A DNA stretch of 64,000 bases from Nymphaea colorata (GCF_008831285.2 NC_045143.1:18379655-18443654); one strand, 5' to 3'. Shown: positions 45,361 to 58,215, counted from the stretch's first letter. Notes: generated from the sequence alone by a model not told the origin. Made by a program: numbers and translations.

Positions 45361-47116
45361 ATCCTCCACACCTACGAGCCAAATAGGCTACATCCTTTTA
45401 CATGCCGGACCAACTATTTGGATGTACTACTCTGGCAAGTTTACATGTTGTCTTAGGCTTCGTAAAAATTCCAAGCTGACGAAAGAAAAAAAAGGAAAAA
45501 TTTTACCCGCTTGAATAATGCAACGTAATCTGAATTAGAGTATGTGTCTTGGTGAACGCGGATTGAGAATCGCATCTACCGGCTTCGAAGCGAGAAAGAA
45601 ATAAACTAGTAAAAAAAAAGTCCAGGTTTTGAAAGGTGATCTTCTGTTTCGTATATTTTTCACATATTCGACGTTGAGACTTTGCTCCAAATACCACTTC
45701 TTTTACTGGCGTGCTTCTTGTCTCCTGTACACGGGCCCAATCAGATGAATGGATTGGATCTTCAAGCAATAAGATAGCGTCAAAACATGATCGTTGGAAT
45801 CCGTAGGTTTCAGTTGGACAAATAGAAAAAGATGTCTGCTTTCCATGGCCAAGTTGGAGTGGTCAGTTTGGATGTTTCAAAAGGAATTAAAATTTACATC
45901 AATTTGAGAATGAAAATTTCAGTTTCAATTTTCCTTTGATTAAGATATTATGTAATTGATTTTATAATTTAAAGTTACTTGTTTGCTGAAACAAGAATTG
46001 AAATTTTAGAATGCATGACTTAAAGTCCTATCGAAAGCATAACGTTTCGGCGTTTTAAACTGTGAGGTTTTTCTCAAATATAATATGGTGAGCTTCAAAA
46101 AAATGAAAAAAAATATGATAAATTTTTAAAAATTAAAGAAAAACTAAAAATAGAGGAAAATAAAATAATTGAGAAACTAATAACACAAACATCAAAAGAT
46201 AAGTAGATTCACAACAAATAAAAAATACGAAATAAAAAAAAAAAGCCGTTTGGCATTAAAAAAATTGAACAAAATGGAAAAAGTGAAAAATGTAAAAACG
46301 AATTAAAAATATGTTTTTCCGTTTTTAACATTTTTTCAAAAAAACAGATTTTTTATGCTTTAAATGGTATTTATTTTTTCACATTTTTTCGCTTTTTCTT
46401 TTTAAATAACATGTTTTTTCACTTTTTTTTAAAAAAAAAATAATGCGGTTTTTGTGACTATGATCGAAAGGGAGATGAAAATTAAAACCTCATAATTCTA
46501 AATCATAATTAATCACCAGTTAGGATGGGAGCATGAGTTTATGATTTTAGAATTAAAATTCTTTATTTAATAACAAAATTCTCATTTTTAAAGAATAGGA
46601 AAAATGACTCTAAAATTTTATGAATTCGAAGGGAATCAAAGGCCCCTTTTGTGTGTGAGATCGACTGACTAAAGAACTACTAGATTTTGCCACTACGTAA
46701 AATATGAATCATCCGTATGCAGCCAACACATCAAATTTGAGGTTGTGAATAGGGTGATGTGAAATGAGATGCACAAGCACCCCCAATATATATATATATA
46801 TTAGATATCATACCACTTAGGAAGATAAAAAAACAAAGCTCGTAACTTGATCATCTTTCTAATTGTCTGAGCTTGTCACCATGTGCCGCCGTTCAAGATG
46901 CATGACACATAACTCCCACACAATCAATAGTAAGTTCCATGAATGACTTCCACCGAAACTTGTCAGGACAACCATGGGAAATGGTATTACAGTAAACATG
47001 ATGGAAATCAAAGCAGCTTATGGCGACTTCTCCTATTCCTTGTATGTCCACTGTTAGTTGTGCTACTATGGATACATGAACATCGGCTTCATTCTTCTAA
47101 AAGGTTGAGTTTTTTA

Positions 47117-47364
47117 GGGGACGTTTGATTACTTCAGACTTGAAGTTCATGGATCTGATGTGAATTTGACATGTCATTTTTTATGATATGCCAAAAGATC
47201 GATTATAAAGCTCATGATTCATCAAAAGATCACATATTGAACATAAGGTTTATGCTTAAAGTCCTTGTTAAGGTATGTATTTGATATCAGGAGAGAAAGT
47301 TGGATGTTATATCCACGATTCTCAAATTCCGAAGATCTCAACTCTGAGACGATCAAACACTTCC
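47117..47364. mobile_element. Tourist-like insertion in relic B (248 bp)
   Basis: The left end GGGGACGTTTGAT follows TTA (47114-47116). The right end is the inverse of GGAAGTGTTTGATCGTC. The flanks, GGTTGAGTTT before and GGGATTCGTTCGGCCAAAT after, are nearly adjacent in copy A (6722-6765), so the segment is absent there. The right target copy reads TTT rather than TTA. Confidence 0.55.
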
Positions 47365-47901
47365 TTTCTTACTTTGATACCCTTCGGCCATAATAAGGGA
47401 TTCGTTCGGCCAAATACTCCACAAGCTTCTACATATCCCGTTGTACTTTAATTATTTTTCTACAAAAACTTAATTCCAGAAAACTTATTTTCACATATGT
47501 TTATGACAGGCCACTGCTTATGTACAATTTTTTCTAGTTATTTTCTTCTATTGCCTACTGCTTTCAAGAAATCGATCCTATTATCTTCACCTACAAGGAG
47601 TTCATACTTAGTTTTCTTGATTAGTGAGTGAATGGTTTGAAAGGGACACGTTTAGGTGCCTTCAAGTCGTTTACTTCAACGTTTGAAGTCATTATGGTTC
47701 GAACTGCTGTGAAACTTAATGCTAAAAATGTTTCTCTCCCACCAAAAAAAAGAAAAGAAAAGAAAAGAAAGACCCTATTCCTTGAAGTCATTGTTATCTT
47801 GCAAAAGATGGGTCACTACCTATGTACAAACTTGGTTGCTACGTAATTTTTTTCCTTCTGTCGGCCCCTTTTTAGGATAGTGTTATTATCTTCATCTTTA
47901 G

Positions 47902-48287
47902 ATATGTCAATATATCTAATTTGAATCAGATATCCAAGTGAACCGATCTAAAAAAAATCAAATAAAAAAAAAATGTAAATTTCTATTTAAGAAATTTGAT
48001 CAGATTGGAACTTAAGAAATGACATACAACTGGATCCAACTTCAGATATATAAAAATATATTATCAGATTTGGATTCTATCCAAAACTCTTGCTTCTGAA
48101 AATCGGCCGGACTATGTTCAAAATTTGGATTTAGTTTCCGATATGATTGTAAAATAAGATTCAGATTGTGAAATTGGATTTTGAATTCAGATATGACTTT
48201 TCAAATCTGAGTATGTGAAAATCTGAAAATGGATATATGAATATATCCTATTTTAATCCAATCCTTGGATCCAATCCATTGACACCC
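47902..48287. repeat. TGTCAAT-ended dispersed repeat in relic B
   Basis: It begins GATATGTCAATATATCTAAT and ends CCAATCCATTGACACCC, an approximate inverse. Related copies lie in copy C intron 4 (about 60990-61443) and in copy A intron 8 (about 9152-9400). Confidence 0.45.
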
Positions 48288-48520
48288 ATATTCATCTTTC
48301 TGGAGACATAGTTTCTATTTTTTACGTGGTTGAATGCTATAAACCGAATCTTATGTACCCTAATGTTCTGTATCTCAAATTAATTTGACTTATAATGGAT
48401 CAGATGACAGACAAATTGATCAATGTAGTTTACAATTTACATTTTTTGGAAATAAAAAAAATGAATGATATTATTCAGGTTTGCAATATTTAAGGAGAAG
48501 AAAAGTTAACATGGAGACTT

Positions 48521-49526
48521 ATTCCGATGCAACCTGGGGGGAAAGGGTCCCTCAACCCTTTTATTGCCAAAAATAGAGAGCATGGGTAAAGTAGATGGAT
48601 ATACAATCAAAAGAAAACAAAATTGGCTACCAACTAGGCAGGAAGAGAGATCAACCAGAAGGTGTTGGTGGACGCAAAACAAAGTCAGGACCTGTTTCTT
48701 ACGGCTCGAAGCTGTAAAGTATCAAGAGAGGGATTGCTTCGGAGAAACACAAATCTACAGCTATGAAAATGCAATAAGGAGAATCCATATTTAGCTTGAA
48801 TGTGATTTTTCAACGTTCTCAGCAGGCTTCCATTCCATCTGCGAGGGGAAGGTATGGATGAGTGACCTGACCATCTCTTGATCCTCCCACTGCAGATTCT
48901 TCCCTAATAAATTCAGGTCCATTGAAAGAACTCTTTCGCTACTGTCTTTGGTCACACTATCAAAGTTATGCCAATTTTTCCACGGTACAATGGCAGTTTG
49001 TACCATGATGTCCCACTTGCCAAAGGAAGGTCATGGGTATGGCCGAATGGAAGTGGCTAACCAGCAACAAACCTTTTCTTTGAATTTCCCGCACCACGAT
49101 GAGATGCTAATGATTTTGATATCTATCAAAGGTCCGCCGCTTATGTCTTTGTTAGAGTTCGCCCCACGGTCATGTATGTTATCATTTCTCATTTTCCACA
49201 TATAGCATGGAAAGTTTAGCTACACCATCCCACATATAGCATGGAATGTGGGATGCCGTCAAGGGTTAGACGACGTTGGTAGGAAGCTACACCGTAATGG
49301 CCTCATTATTCCATATTTTTTTGCCTATCTGGGTTGACATTTTTTCGAAAACGGACATACTCATAAATATCACCTCAATTGACTTCCTTCCCTTTTTTTG
49401 TTGTCGATCATTAGCACTACTTCCCCTTGAATTGTAGATAACTGGTTAACAACATGAGCAATCTAGGGGCAACAAGGAGTTGATGCTAGCAAAATCACAG
49501 GGATTACCTCCATTATCTCATTTTTT
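48521..49526. other. Unrecognised coding-like remnant and spacer
   Basis: Between about 48580 and 49200 the + strand gives protein-like stretches in shifting frames (for example AGREINQKVLVDAKQ, then SCKVSREGLLRR, then RLPFHLRGEGMDE) broken by several stops. This looks like a decayed coding sequence rather than random DNA, but I do not recognise the family. A CACATATAGCATGGAA word is repeated at 49197 and 49231. The rest up to the LTR is plain. Confidence 0.3.
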
Positions 49527-49832
49527 TGTTGGGAAGGATTATCCACAGCTGCCTTATCAAGATTTTCTCATAGTTTCCTAATCTCATTGTTCTCTTATCT
49601 ATCAAAATTTGTTATCTTGTATATCTCCAGAATCCTGCGTGATTCTCTAAAATCAGTCTGGCCTATATTCTATATATTGAAAGTTCATCTTCTCTCTTTC
49701 AAGGCATGGCCTATATTCTATACATTGAGAGTTCATCTTCTCTCTTTCAAGACATGGATGTAGGCATCTAAGGGACGAACCACGTATATGCTTGAGTATT
49801 ATGTTTTCTTATCATATTTCATGTTTTTAACA
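49527..49832 (+). repeat. 5' LTR of copia element 2
   Basis: 306 bp bounded by TG (TGTTGGGAAGG) and CA (TTTTTAACA), immediately followed by the primer-binding site. It contains a 48-bp tandem duplication (units from about 49661 and 49709, each GGCCTATATTCTATA...CTTTCAAG). The downstream partner LTR is missing. Confidence 0.75.
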
Positions 49833-50713
49833 TGGTATCAAAGCTCGGTTGTTATTGAAAGGGAGTATTCCATGCTGTCTGCCGCAAAATCGAGTTTGCT
49901 GACTCTATGATTCTAAGAACTCCAGTCACCGGAGGTGACGCCAACAAACGGCGATTATTCCATAGGCATCGCCCGGATCAGAGGATCGTCTGTAAGCTTT
50001 CCATGTCTGATTTAAGGCAAATTGCAGAACGTTCAGTAGAAACCAGAGTATCGCCAGAGACTAGCAACACTTCCAGCAAGGTCTCGCCTTTATGGCAAAA
50101 GCTTCCCCAATTTTCGAAATTGGGAATTTCCTTGTTTTGGTGACGTTTTTTCTCATATTCATCATATGCTGATTAATTTCACTTGCTTAGATTGATTGGT
50201 TCTTGTTAATTCTTGGAGGACGAAAATCTCTGTCGAAGAAGAGGTCCAAAACAGGGACCACACGAGGAACATCACCCGATCAAAATTCCAGCTGCATGGA
50301 TTTCTTCGACGACTTCAGCTGTCGAGCATGAGTCTATTATATCTCAGACAAATCGTCTCTGCGTCTCTGCAAGTTTCTCTCTGGAGCACTGAAGGAGCCG
50401 AGCGGATTCTATCGCCTATTCAACTGCAACGTCCTGCTCTGTAGCAGAACCACGGCTGACGTCCTCCTCCTTCTATCGGATATAAAGGGAGCGACTGCCT
50501 TCACCACAGCATTCAGTGGGAGCGAACCTTGCCGCCAGCGACGAGCCTTCCCGTTCGATCTCAATGGGAAATCTATCTGTCCAGTGAAGTGCCCATTCGT
50601 TTTTTTTTCTCTCTTTCTCTGCATTCCCTGATTTCTCTGTATCGTTTTCTGTCGAGAGGAGGACATATACAACCAGGGCGTGTTTAATCATATTACTTGA
50701 TGTCTTATTACTG
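49833..50713 (+). other. Leader region of copia element 2
   Basis: From the primer-binding site to the first gag-like ATG (50714). Open frames occur on both strands but match no gag motif. The long leader may include an insertion or a decayed start of gag. Confidence 0.4.
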
Positions 50714-51465
50714 ATGGCTGGCATTCAAACCGGAGCTGCTCAAGGAGACGAAAATTTCACAGGATCAAAATCCTCTTATCAGCATGGCAACACATTTCCA
50801 CTCTTCTCAATGGCACAAACTAGTTGAGTTGGGCCAAGGCTGCATGCCTATTTCGTAGTGGGAGATCTAAGGCGGGATAGGCTAATAAAAAAATCAAACC
50901 TCCTGCCCATAATGATCCCACGTATGAAGAGTGAGAATTTGAAAACGACATGGTTATGTCGTGGTTGACAAATTCGATGGAGCTATCAAGTGCAATCATG
51001 TTCATGTATCAAGACACGGCCCAAGGGATTTGGGAGTCACTCAAAGAGCTATTCAGCGAGCAAAACAATCTTGCTCAAATATATCAAATTCAATCTGATA
51101 TTGCTAATCTCATGATAGGAGACAAGTATGTCCATCTCTACATCGGCCGACTTCGCAGCCTTTTCGATGAACTCCTTCAACACTGGCCGGCTACATCTGA
51201 TCCTGATATCTTCAAATAGTGGTTCGAGGAAGATAAAATCTTCAAAGTACTGGCTGGTCTTAGTGAAGAATATGAAGCATTGTGTAGCCAGATCTTGAAC
51301 TCATCTCCTCTTCCAACTTTCAACACTGTTTGCTAAAGAGTGTAAATGGTATATATTTCTCGCACTCATGAAGGACAAAGAAGCGGATCAAATAAAATAA
51401 GGACTCGTAGCAAATTGAAGTGCACTCACTGCAAAAAAAACGGTCACATTTGTGAACGGTGTTGA
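50714..51465 (+). pseudogene. copia gag remnant with CCHC zinc knuckle
   Basis: The core (about 50950-51219) contains IMFMYQDTAQGIWESLKE and LAQIYQIQSDIANLM, then YIGRLRSLFDEL, which is the UBN2-type gag helix pattern of plant copia elements. After a stop the frame goes on with FKVLAGLSEEYEALCSQIL. A nucleocapsid knuckle CTHCKKNGHICERC (CX2CX4HX4C) lies at about 51420-51461. Stops interrupt the N-terminal part and the region before the knuckle. Confidence 0.75.
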
Positions 51466-52795
51466 GAGATCATAGGAAGACCCGAGAAGGAGAAACTGAC
51501 CACGTCCTCAAAGAATACCAACAAGGCGAACTTTGTTACAATGGATGATCTAGAATTTTTTTTTCAGAAATTCATCAAGACCAATCTCATCTCCTCTCAA
51601 CCAGTCGGTCAAACCTTTGAAGGTAAGCCTCTAGACTTATTCTCTATGGCAAAAAACAATACTTAGATTATTGATTCCGGAGCAACCGATCACATGACTA
51701 GTGAATCATCTACACTTAGTGAACTTGTCAAACCATAAATCTAAAGTTTTTTTTATTCCCAAACTTGCAGCAAGTTTGATTTTTTTTAGCAAGATTACTC
51801 ATGCTTACAATTGTTTGGCAATTTTTTCTTCCAATGACATAACGTTTCAGGAACTAAACTCAAAGAAAGTGATTGGTAAAGGTCATCTACAAGGAGCATT
51901 ATACATTCTAGACGATGATTGTGTTAGTCACCTCACCAACCAAGACAGCTGAAGAAACTTTGAGTACCGGATACGGCATGCTAGATTGGGTCACATTTTA
52001 GATCAGAGTCTCAAAAAACTTGTTCCTCATCTCGCTACTGAAAATTGGGCATGCGATGCTTGTGAGTTTTCCAAGTTCACAAGACTTCCGTTTCAATCAT
52101 CCAAAGAAAAATATTTAAAGTTTTTGATCTTATGCATGTCGATGTATGGGGGCCGGCTCCTGCAATATCTCATACTGGATATAGATATTATGTCTCTTTT
52201 ATTGATGATATGACTCATGTAACTTGAATTTATTTTCTCAATAATAAAGGTGTGGAGCCAAATATATTTGAAGAATTCTACAATCTCATCTATACTCAGT
52301 ATGAGATCAAAATTAAAAAACTTCGTTCCGATAATAGAGGGGAGTATGTTAATGACAATCTTAATGAGTTTATGCGAAAGAAAGGCATACAACCTCAATG
52401 CTCTTGCACTGGAACTCTCAGCAAAACAGTGTTGCAGAGAGAAAAAATCGTCAACTCTTAAACATCGCCCATGCTCTCGTGCTACATATGAATGTGCCAC
52501 AAAAATATTGGAGTGAAACTATCGGGACCGTCTGCTATATACCTAACTGAATTCCTAATTCTAACATTGATGGAAAGGTACCTCTTGAACTCCTCCTCAA
52601 CCGGCCAATATCCATTAAACATCTCAAGGTATTGGGATGCAAATGTTACGTCCATGTGCAGGAAAAAATTAAAAATAAGTTTCAGAAATGTGCAGTCAGG
52701 AGCATTTTCATAAGATATTCAAGTAAAAAGCATGACTACCGATGTCTTGATCCCATTACAACCAAGATGATGGTCTCAAGAGATGTGAGCCCAAC
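51466..52795 (+). pseudogene. copia protease and integrase remnant
   Basis: IDSGATDHMT (near 51670-51700) marks the aspartic protease / pre-integrase junction. RHARLGH near 51975, the ENWACDACEFSKFTRLPF block (zinc-binding C-x-x-C) near 52040-52095 and LRSDNRGEYVN near 52320-52355 (catalytic Asp) are typical of copia integrase. Pieces with IPNSNIDGKVPLELL and HLKVLGCKCYVH near 52540-52655 fit the C-terminal integrase region. Several frame changes are needed to read through. The sequence ends just before where reverse transcriptase should begin. Confidence 0.8.
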
Positions 52796-52800
52796 GCAAA

Positions 52801-53339
52801 TTTAAGGCGATGCATTCCACTAGTTTTACATTTATTGATATGATTCACTGTTTCTTCTTGTTGATCAATAATATTAGGCTGTGTTTGTTTTGATGCTTTA
52901 AGCAAGGTTCAAAATATGGTTTTGTCTTCGTCTTTGTTTATTGTTCTAGGGTATTTGATTTGGCATTTCCTACACAATTTTGTGTTTGTCAATGAAGTTG
53001 ACATCTGTACCTTGATTCCCATCATGAATAAATCTCACTCACACCCCTTTCATAAGGCCGACTTTCAGCACAAAATTCTGTAGGATACACTTGGTACGTA
53101 CCTTTATTTTTGCATATGTTCCTTTCCTAAAAACTGCAAATCAGCTGTCCTCACCCACACTGTTGGACAGTCAACTGAGGATCCAAGTCCATTCAACATC
53201 AAAATCGACAAGGTGTTCATCTCTAATGTAAATCCATCTTTATTACTAAATGGACACTCATGTGAGTTCAAGCTTGTATATGTAAAATCATTGTACTCTC
53301 AAATGTATCAAAAAAGTGTATCTTCTACATAGGAAGTAT
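52801..53339. other. Spacer, nothing recognised
   Basis: Ordinary AT-rich sequence between the truncated copia element and the next repeat. Confidence 0.4.
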
Positions 53340-53580
53340 TATGCTTATTGGGAAAAGGCAATAGCTATTGTCGTGGACAGTAGTACTGCTATAGAGCTAT
53401 ACCGATGAAAAACGGCATCGCTGTAGCCCGCATTGCCAACCACCTTCGCCATTGCCAATGATACTATTGGCAAGGGCGGCCATGGCTATTCACAAGGGCA
53501 AAAACCGTTGCCAATAATCATATTGGCAATGACCAATGGCAAGAGCCGTTGCTAATAGTATAATTTGTTGTTGTGCTGCT
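53340..53580. repeat. ATTGCCAAT-rich non-autonomous repeat
   Basis: The words TTGCCAAT, ATTGGCAA and GGCAAGGGC recur in both orientations, as at 29770-29990. It may be an internal piece of a CACTA-type MITE. Clear ends were not found. A (CT)n run follows at 53661-53680. Confidence 0.4.
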
Positions 53581-53965
53581 AGAGGCATTTGAAGTAATGC
53601 AAGAACTAACAGGAATGACTTCGAGGTGAACTTTGCATCTTTGTCAAATAAATGTTTCCTCTCTCTCTCTCTCTCGAGTTTTTCCTTATTTCTTCTGTTC
53701 TTAGTTGTCTCTCACTAATATTTCATAAGTTTCATTTATAGGCATATAATGTTGATTGAGCTGGAGGTAGTACCTGGCTTCCTTTTGATTAATTTTTCAT
53801 TTAAGTGTCATATTTTTTTTGCTTTCTTTTCCACATTCTTTTTTGATGTTGTATTAACAATAAAGTACAACAGTCAAATCGTTGTTTGCTTTTTTCTTCA
53901 GTTTTCATGCTTTCACTTGTTAGTTGGATTTTTACACATTTCGTCATTAAATTTCTTCTATACAG
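53581..53965. other. Spacer upstream of the myosin fragment
   Basis: T-rich, intron-like DNA. It may be part of the same captured genomic piece as the exon fragment that follows. Nothing else was recognised. Confidence 0.35.
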
Positions 53966-54100
53966 TCAATTTGGAAATTTTCTTGAATTCCAATTTGACA
54001 AAAGTGGCCGAATCACTTCGGTTGAAAGGCTACCTCTTGGAGCAACTGTGGGTGGTTACCAATTATGTGCTTCTACAAAGGTACCATTTGGATGTGCATT
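53966..54100 (+). pseudogene. Myosin motor-domain exon fragment, frameshifted
   Basis: After an intron-like T-rich tract ending TATACAG the sequence encodes QFGNFLEFQFDKSGRI. Plant class VIII/XI myosins have, at switch I and after, SRFGKFVEIQFDKxGRISGA followed by YLLE. One frame over, the reading continues with LRLKGYLLEQ and, further on, a diverged RYH...C...C block in the place of the NYHCFY motif. The Phe-Gly-x-Phe-x-E-x-Gln-Phe-Asp core is distinctive. A frameshift and lost residues make it a dead exon. No other myosin exon was found. Confidence 0.6.
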
Positions 54101-54116
54101 GTTGTTTATGTATTAC

Positions 54117-56369
54117 TAATCTATTTACCCTGGGGAGCATAGTAGATTGTTAAAAAAATATTTAAATTTGTTTCCTAATAATATAAGTTCCACATATGAA
54201 TGAGTCAAATTTTGAATGATGTTCATTCACTGAATAATAGAAGTGCACCACGATTGACCAGGGGTATCAAAATTTTGTTGTTTCTTGTTTTGCATGTGCA
54301 ATATACCCAAAAGCCTGTGAATATTTGCCGCTATGATGATTGTGTGAAGCTTTTTTTGTACTATTTGGATCCTAATTTTTCCCCATCTTACCTATGTACA
54401 CACACATGGATTATGTGTAGTTTTCACGTTGCAACAATTTGATATAATTGCACATTCTGTTATGATCCATGTAGGTCGTGATATCCATGTCGATATGATC
54501 TATGCGTATATAATTGTACATTCTGTTGCTGATTATCTTCTGCCTAAGTAATTTTTTTTTCTTTTTCTATGCCTTATTATGTTTTTTTAATTCACTAATA
54601 TTAAAAGTGCTTTTCTTGCGTTCTTTCTATGGAATTTATTTCTTTTCTCAGATTGCTTTGTGACTTGTGTACAATGTGCATTGTAAGTCATGTAAATTGT
54701 TGTTGGTGATTGTGTTTAATTTGATATCAGGTTAAGTGCTAATTTATCAAGATTTATTGTACTCATTTGATTTTATAAGATTGGGGTAGCTATGTTTTTA
54801 GGGCGCACTTGTTTTCTTCTTTCTAGGTGGAACTTAACTAGTGCAAAACCATATCTGTGCTGACGAGCTTGCCTCTGTCCTTCCCCTATCTCATTCAGAC
54901 AAGGTCTGGCAATATCAACAAGCACAGGGGAACAAGGGTATATTTGTAGCTCAAAATTATGTTGAGAATAGATATGGCCTTCTGCCAAGATGTAATTATT
55001 CTTTATCTCTCCTTGGTTTTTGCTTAAAATGACCTAATATTCTACAAATCAAGGCATTCTTATAGATCCTGCAAGCGAAAACAATGGAAAATTAAAATTT
55101 GATAAATGCAAACCTAACGGTATGTTCTAGTCTTTTTCACTGCATATGTGTTGTTTGTAAACAAAATCTTCATCTTCTTTTATTGTAGCATTTTGAAATT
55201 ATTTTCTATTCAAAATTGCCCTTCTGGCTTATCCCATGTGAACACTTGTTGTAGGTTTGGAATTGCCGGTCTAATGGTTTTAGTTTGGAATATTTTCAAA
55301 AGTTAAGTTAGCTTCAGTTTTATTGTTACCTATATCATATCCTATCCTATCTTGTAGCTTCTATTGGATGTTCATCTGAAAATACTTGTCATTCATATTA
55401 AGCAATGAGTTTTACTTATGTCCTCAACTAATTTAGCTCATAAATGCATATTTTCAATTATTAAGGTAAGCAATATGTATCCAGTAAATGGTAATGTGCT
55501 ATATATGGACAAACTGCATTGGTTGAATTTCAAAACCTTTTCCTCTTTGATAGTAAATCATACAATGTAGTTTGTTACATTGTTTTGTGTAAGATTCTTT
55601 ATAAAAATTTACTCACTCAACTAAAATTTTCAGTTTTGCCTTTAATGAATTTAGGTAGCTATTTTAATACTCACAAGAAATTACTCAAAAACACATAGCT
55701 GTTCATAATGCTACCGACGTTGCTAGATTTGTGGCAACGTGAAGATGTTTCTATTATCTGACTAATTACAATGTAATACATTACTATTTTAACTCGATCG
55801 AGTTTTTGAGGCCACGCTCTAAAAGTAAAATGGAACAAACACCAACGAAGTTTCGTGGCGCAAAACTGGAACTTGGGAGTTGGATACGATGAGGGTCCGC
55901 ACAATGGACTGTTTGTTGCTTAGTGCATGGTTCTATTGGTCATGGCGTATGTTGCTCTGATTATTCCAATGCTGTTTTCATTTTGAAACAGCAGTGCATG
56001 TGAGTGAGTAGATAGTTGCAAGCCTCGTAAAAATCAAGCGGGATAGAATAAAGACGGACCCCTGTGCATGAGGGCTTGGTAGTTTTGATCATTGGGTGGC
56101 TGGTACATGTCTAATTTGAGTAAGAGCAATTTTGAGTTCAAGATCTACCGTTTAAGGCCACGGTTTGCAAGGAAGGTTTTCATGATATGGTGTTTGATAC
56201 TTTAGAGTCGCAGGGTTGCCTACCTTGATGTTGATGTGCAGATTTTCTAGCATCAGAGGTCTCTCTCTCTCTCTCTCTCAATGCAATTTATCTATAATTT
56301 TAAATTGTAAATAATAGCTTTTATGTATTACTTATTTTTGTATAAATATCTTTTACACACGCAAAAAAC
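54117..56369. other. Spacer, no gene recognised
   Basis: T-rich DNA. A frame open on both strands at about 54773-55032 matches nothing I know. A (TC)n run lies at about 56261-56279. Confidence 0.35.
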
Positions 56370-56600
56370 GAAAAATCAATAATAGCCATGGTTTTTCCCA
56401 TGGCTAATACATGAAGAGCTGTTAGTCAAAACCATGGTAAGTGGTATAGGTAAACCGTGGCTGGTGGATGTAATAGTGACAATCAAAACCATAGCAAAAG
56501 CCAAATTGCCACAAGGGCTATTGCCATGGAAAATATCTTTAGCCACTATTGTTGGGTTTATTGGCCATGGTTTTGGCCGTGTAATAACTTGTTTTGTTGC
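56370..56600. repeat. CCATGG-rich small repeat
   Basis: The words CCATGG, AACCATGG and GGCCATGG recur in both orientations over about 200 bases between GAAAAATCAATAATAGCCATGG and TTGGCCATGGTTTTGGCC. The style resembles the subterminal repeats at 29690 and 53340. No ends were defined. Confidence 0.35.
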
Positions 56601-56639
56601 TATGTTTGCATGGGAATAGTTTCACATTATGATGCCATA

Positions 56640-57126
56640 TTAAGGTCGCAACATTTACAAAACAGACATTATTGCATCTCCATTGTAACTTTTCTTTTAA
56701 CTGAATTATTAGTGCACAAGAGTGACTGCAATAAAGCATAAGAAAGATTATGAGATAATTCATGGCCTACAACCAAACTATTGACTGAATTATTTTTTGA
56801 AACGCCGGCCATCGACCCTGCTGAACCCCTGTTTGAATTTCTTTTCGATGGTGCGGTGGTTTTGTCGGGATGCGAGCAAGATTTCTTCCTCTTTTTAGCA
56901 TATTTTATCATTTAAGTTCTTCAGCCAATAGAAAAAGAAAAGTGAAAGGAAACTATAGCTTGAGACCTAACACCTCTCAGACCTAAGAGTTGTCCTTGAG
57001 GTATTTTGACGGTAACAGTAACTATCTGACTGGAAAGTGTGGCGTAACTATCTACTGCTACCCATCTACAGGGGAAGGCTATAAATCAATACGAAACACC
57101 ATTTTTCTACAGTACGTCCAAAAAAA
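56640..57126 (+). promoter_or_regulatory. Promoter of GH1 copy C with TATA box at 57080-57086
   Basis: Bases 56655-56790 and 56835-57126 align with A 1695-1845 and 2430-2736. The TATAAATC box is 47 bp before the ATG, as in copy A. Upstream similarity ends near 56640, beyond which the CCATGG-rich repeat and unrelated DNA begin. Copy C therefore keeps only about 0.5 kb of the ancestral upstream region. Confidence 0.7.

Positions 57127-58215
<1,089 letters not shown>

Larger units (their letters stand above)
41811..48520 (+). pseudogene. GH1 relic copy B: 5' flank joined to intron 4, exons absent
   Basis: Bases 41811-44250 match the 5' flank of copy A (181-1435). From about 44330 the sequence matches intron 4 instead: 44340-44620 with A 4540-4800; 45400-45860 with C 59395-59850 and A 5320-5620; 46860-46970 with A 6395-6490; 47375-47490 with A 6745-6840; and 47820-48520 with C 60880-61640. 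The TATA promoter, exons 1-4 and the first part of intron 4 are missing between 44255 and about 45400, and exons 5-13 do not follow. It is an orphan piece of a third GH1 gene with no coding potential. The block at 44340-44620 holds GAGCTCGAC-type words that could be an independent repeat, so the exact deletion junction is uncertain, but the order of the other matches is clear. Confidence 0.75.
49527..52800 (+). mobile_element. 3'-truncated Ty1/copia retrotransposon
   Basis: The order on the + strand is LTR, primer-binding site TGGTATCAAAGCTC (49833-49846, close to the copia tRNA-iMet type), leader, gag, zinc knuckle, protease, and integrase. Recognisable coding ends near 52790; reverse transcriptase, RNase H and a 3' LTR are absent. 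Several stops and frameshifts are present. Its LTR differs from that of the element at 30890, so the two are separate families. Confidence 0.85.
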
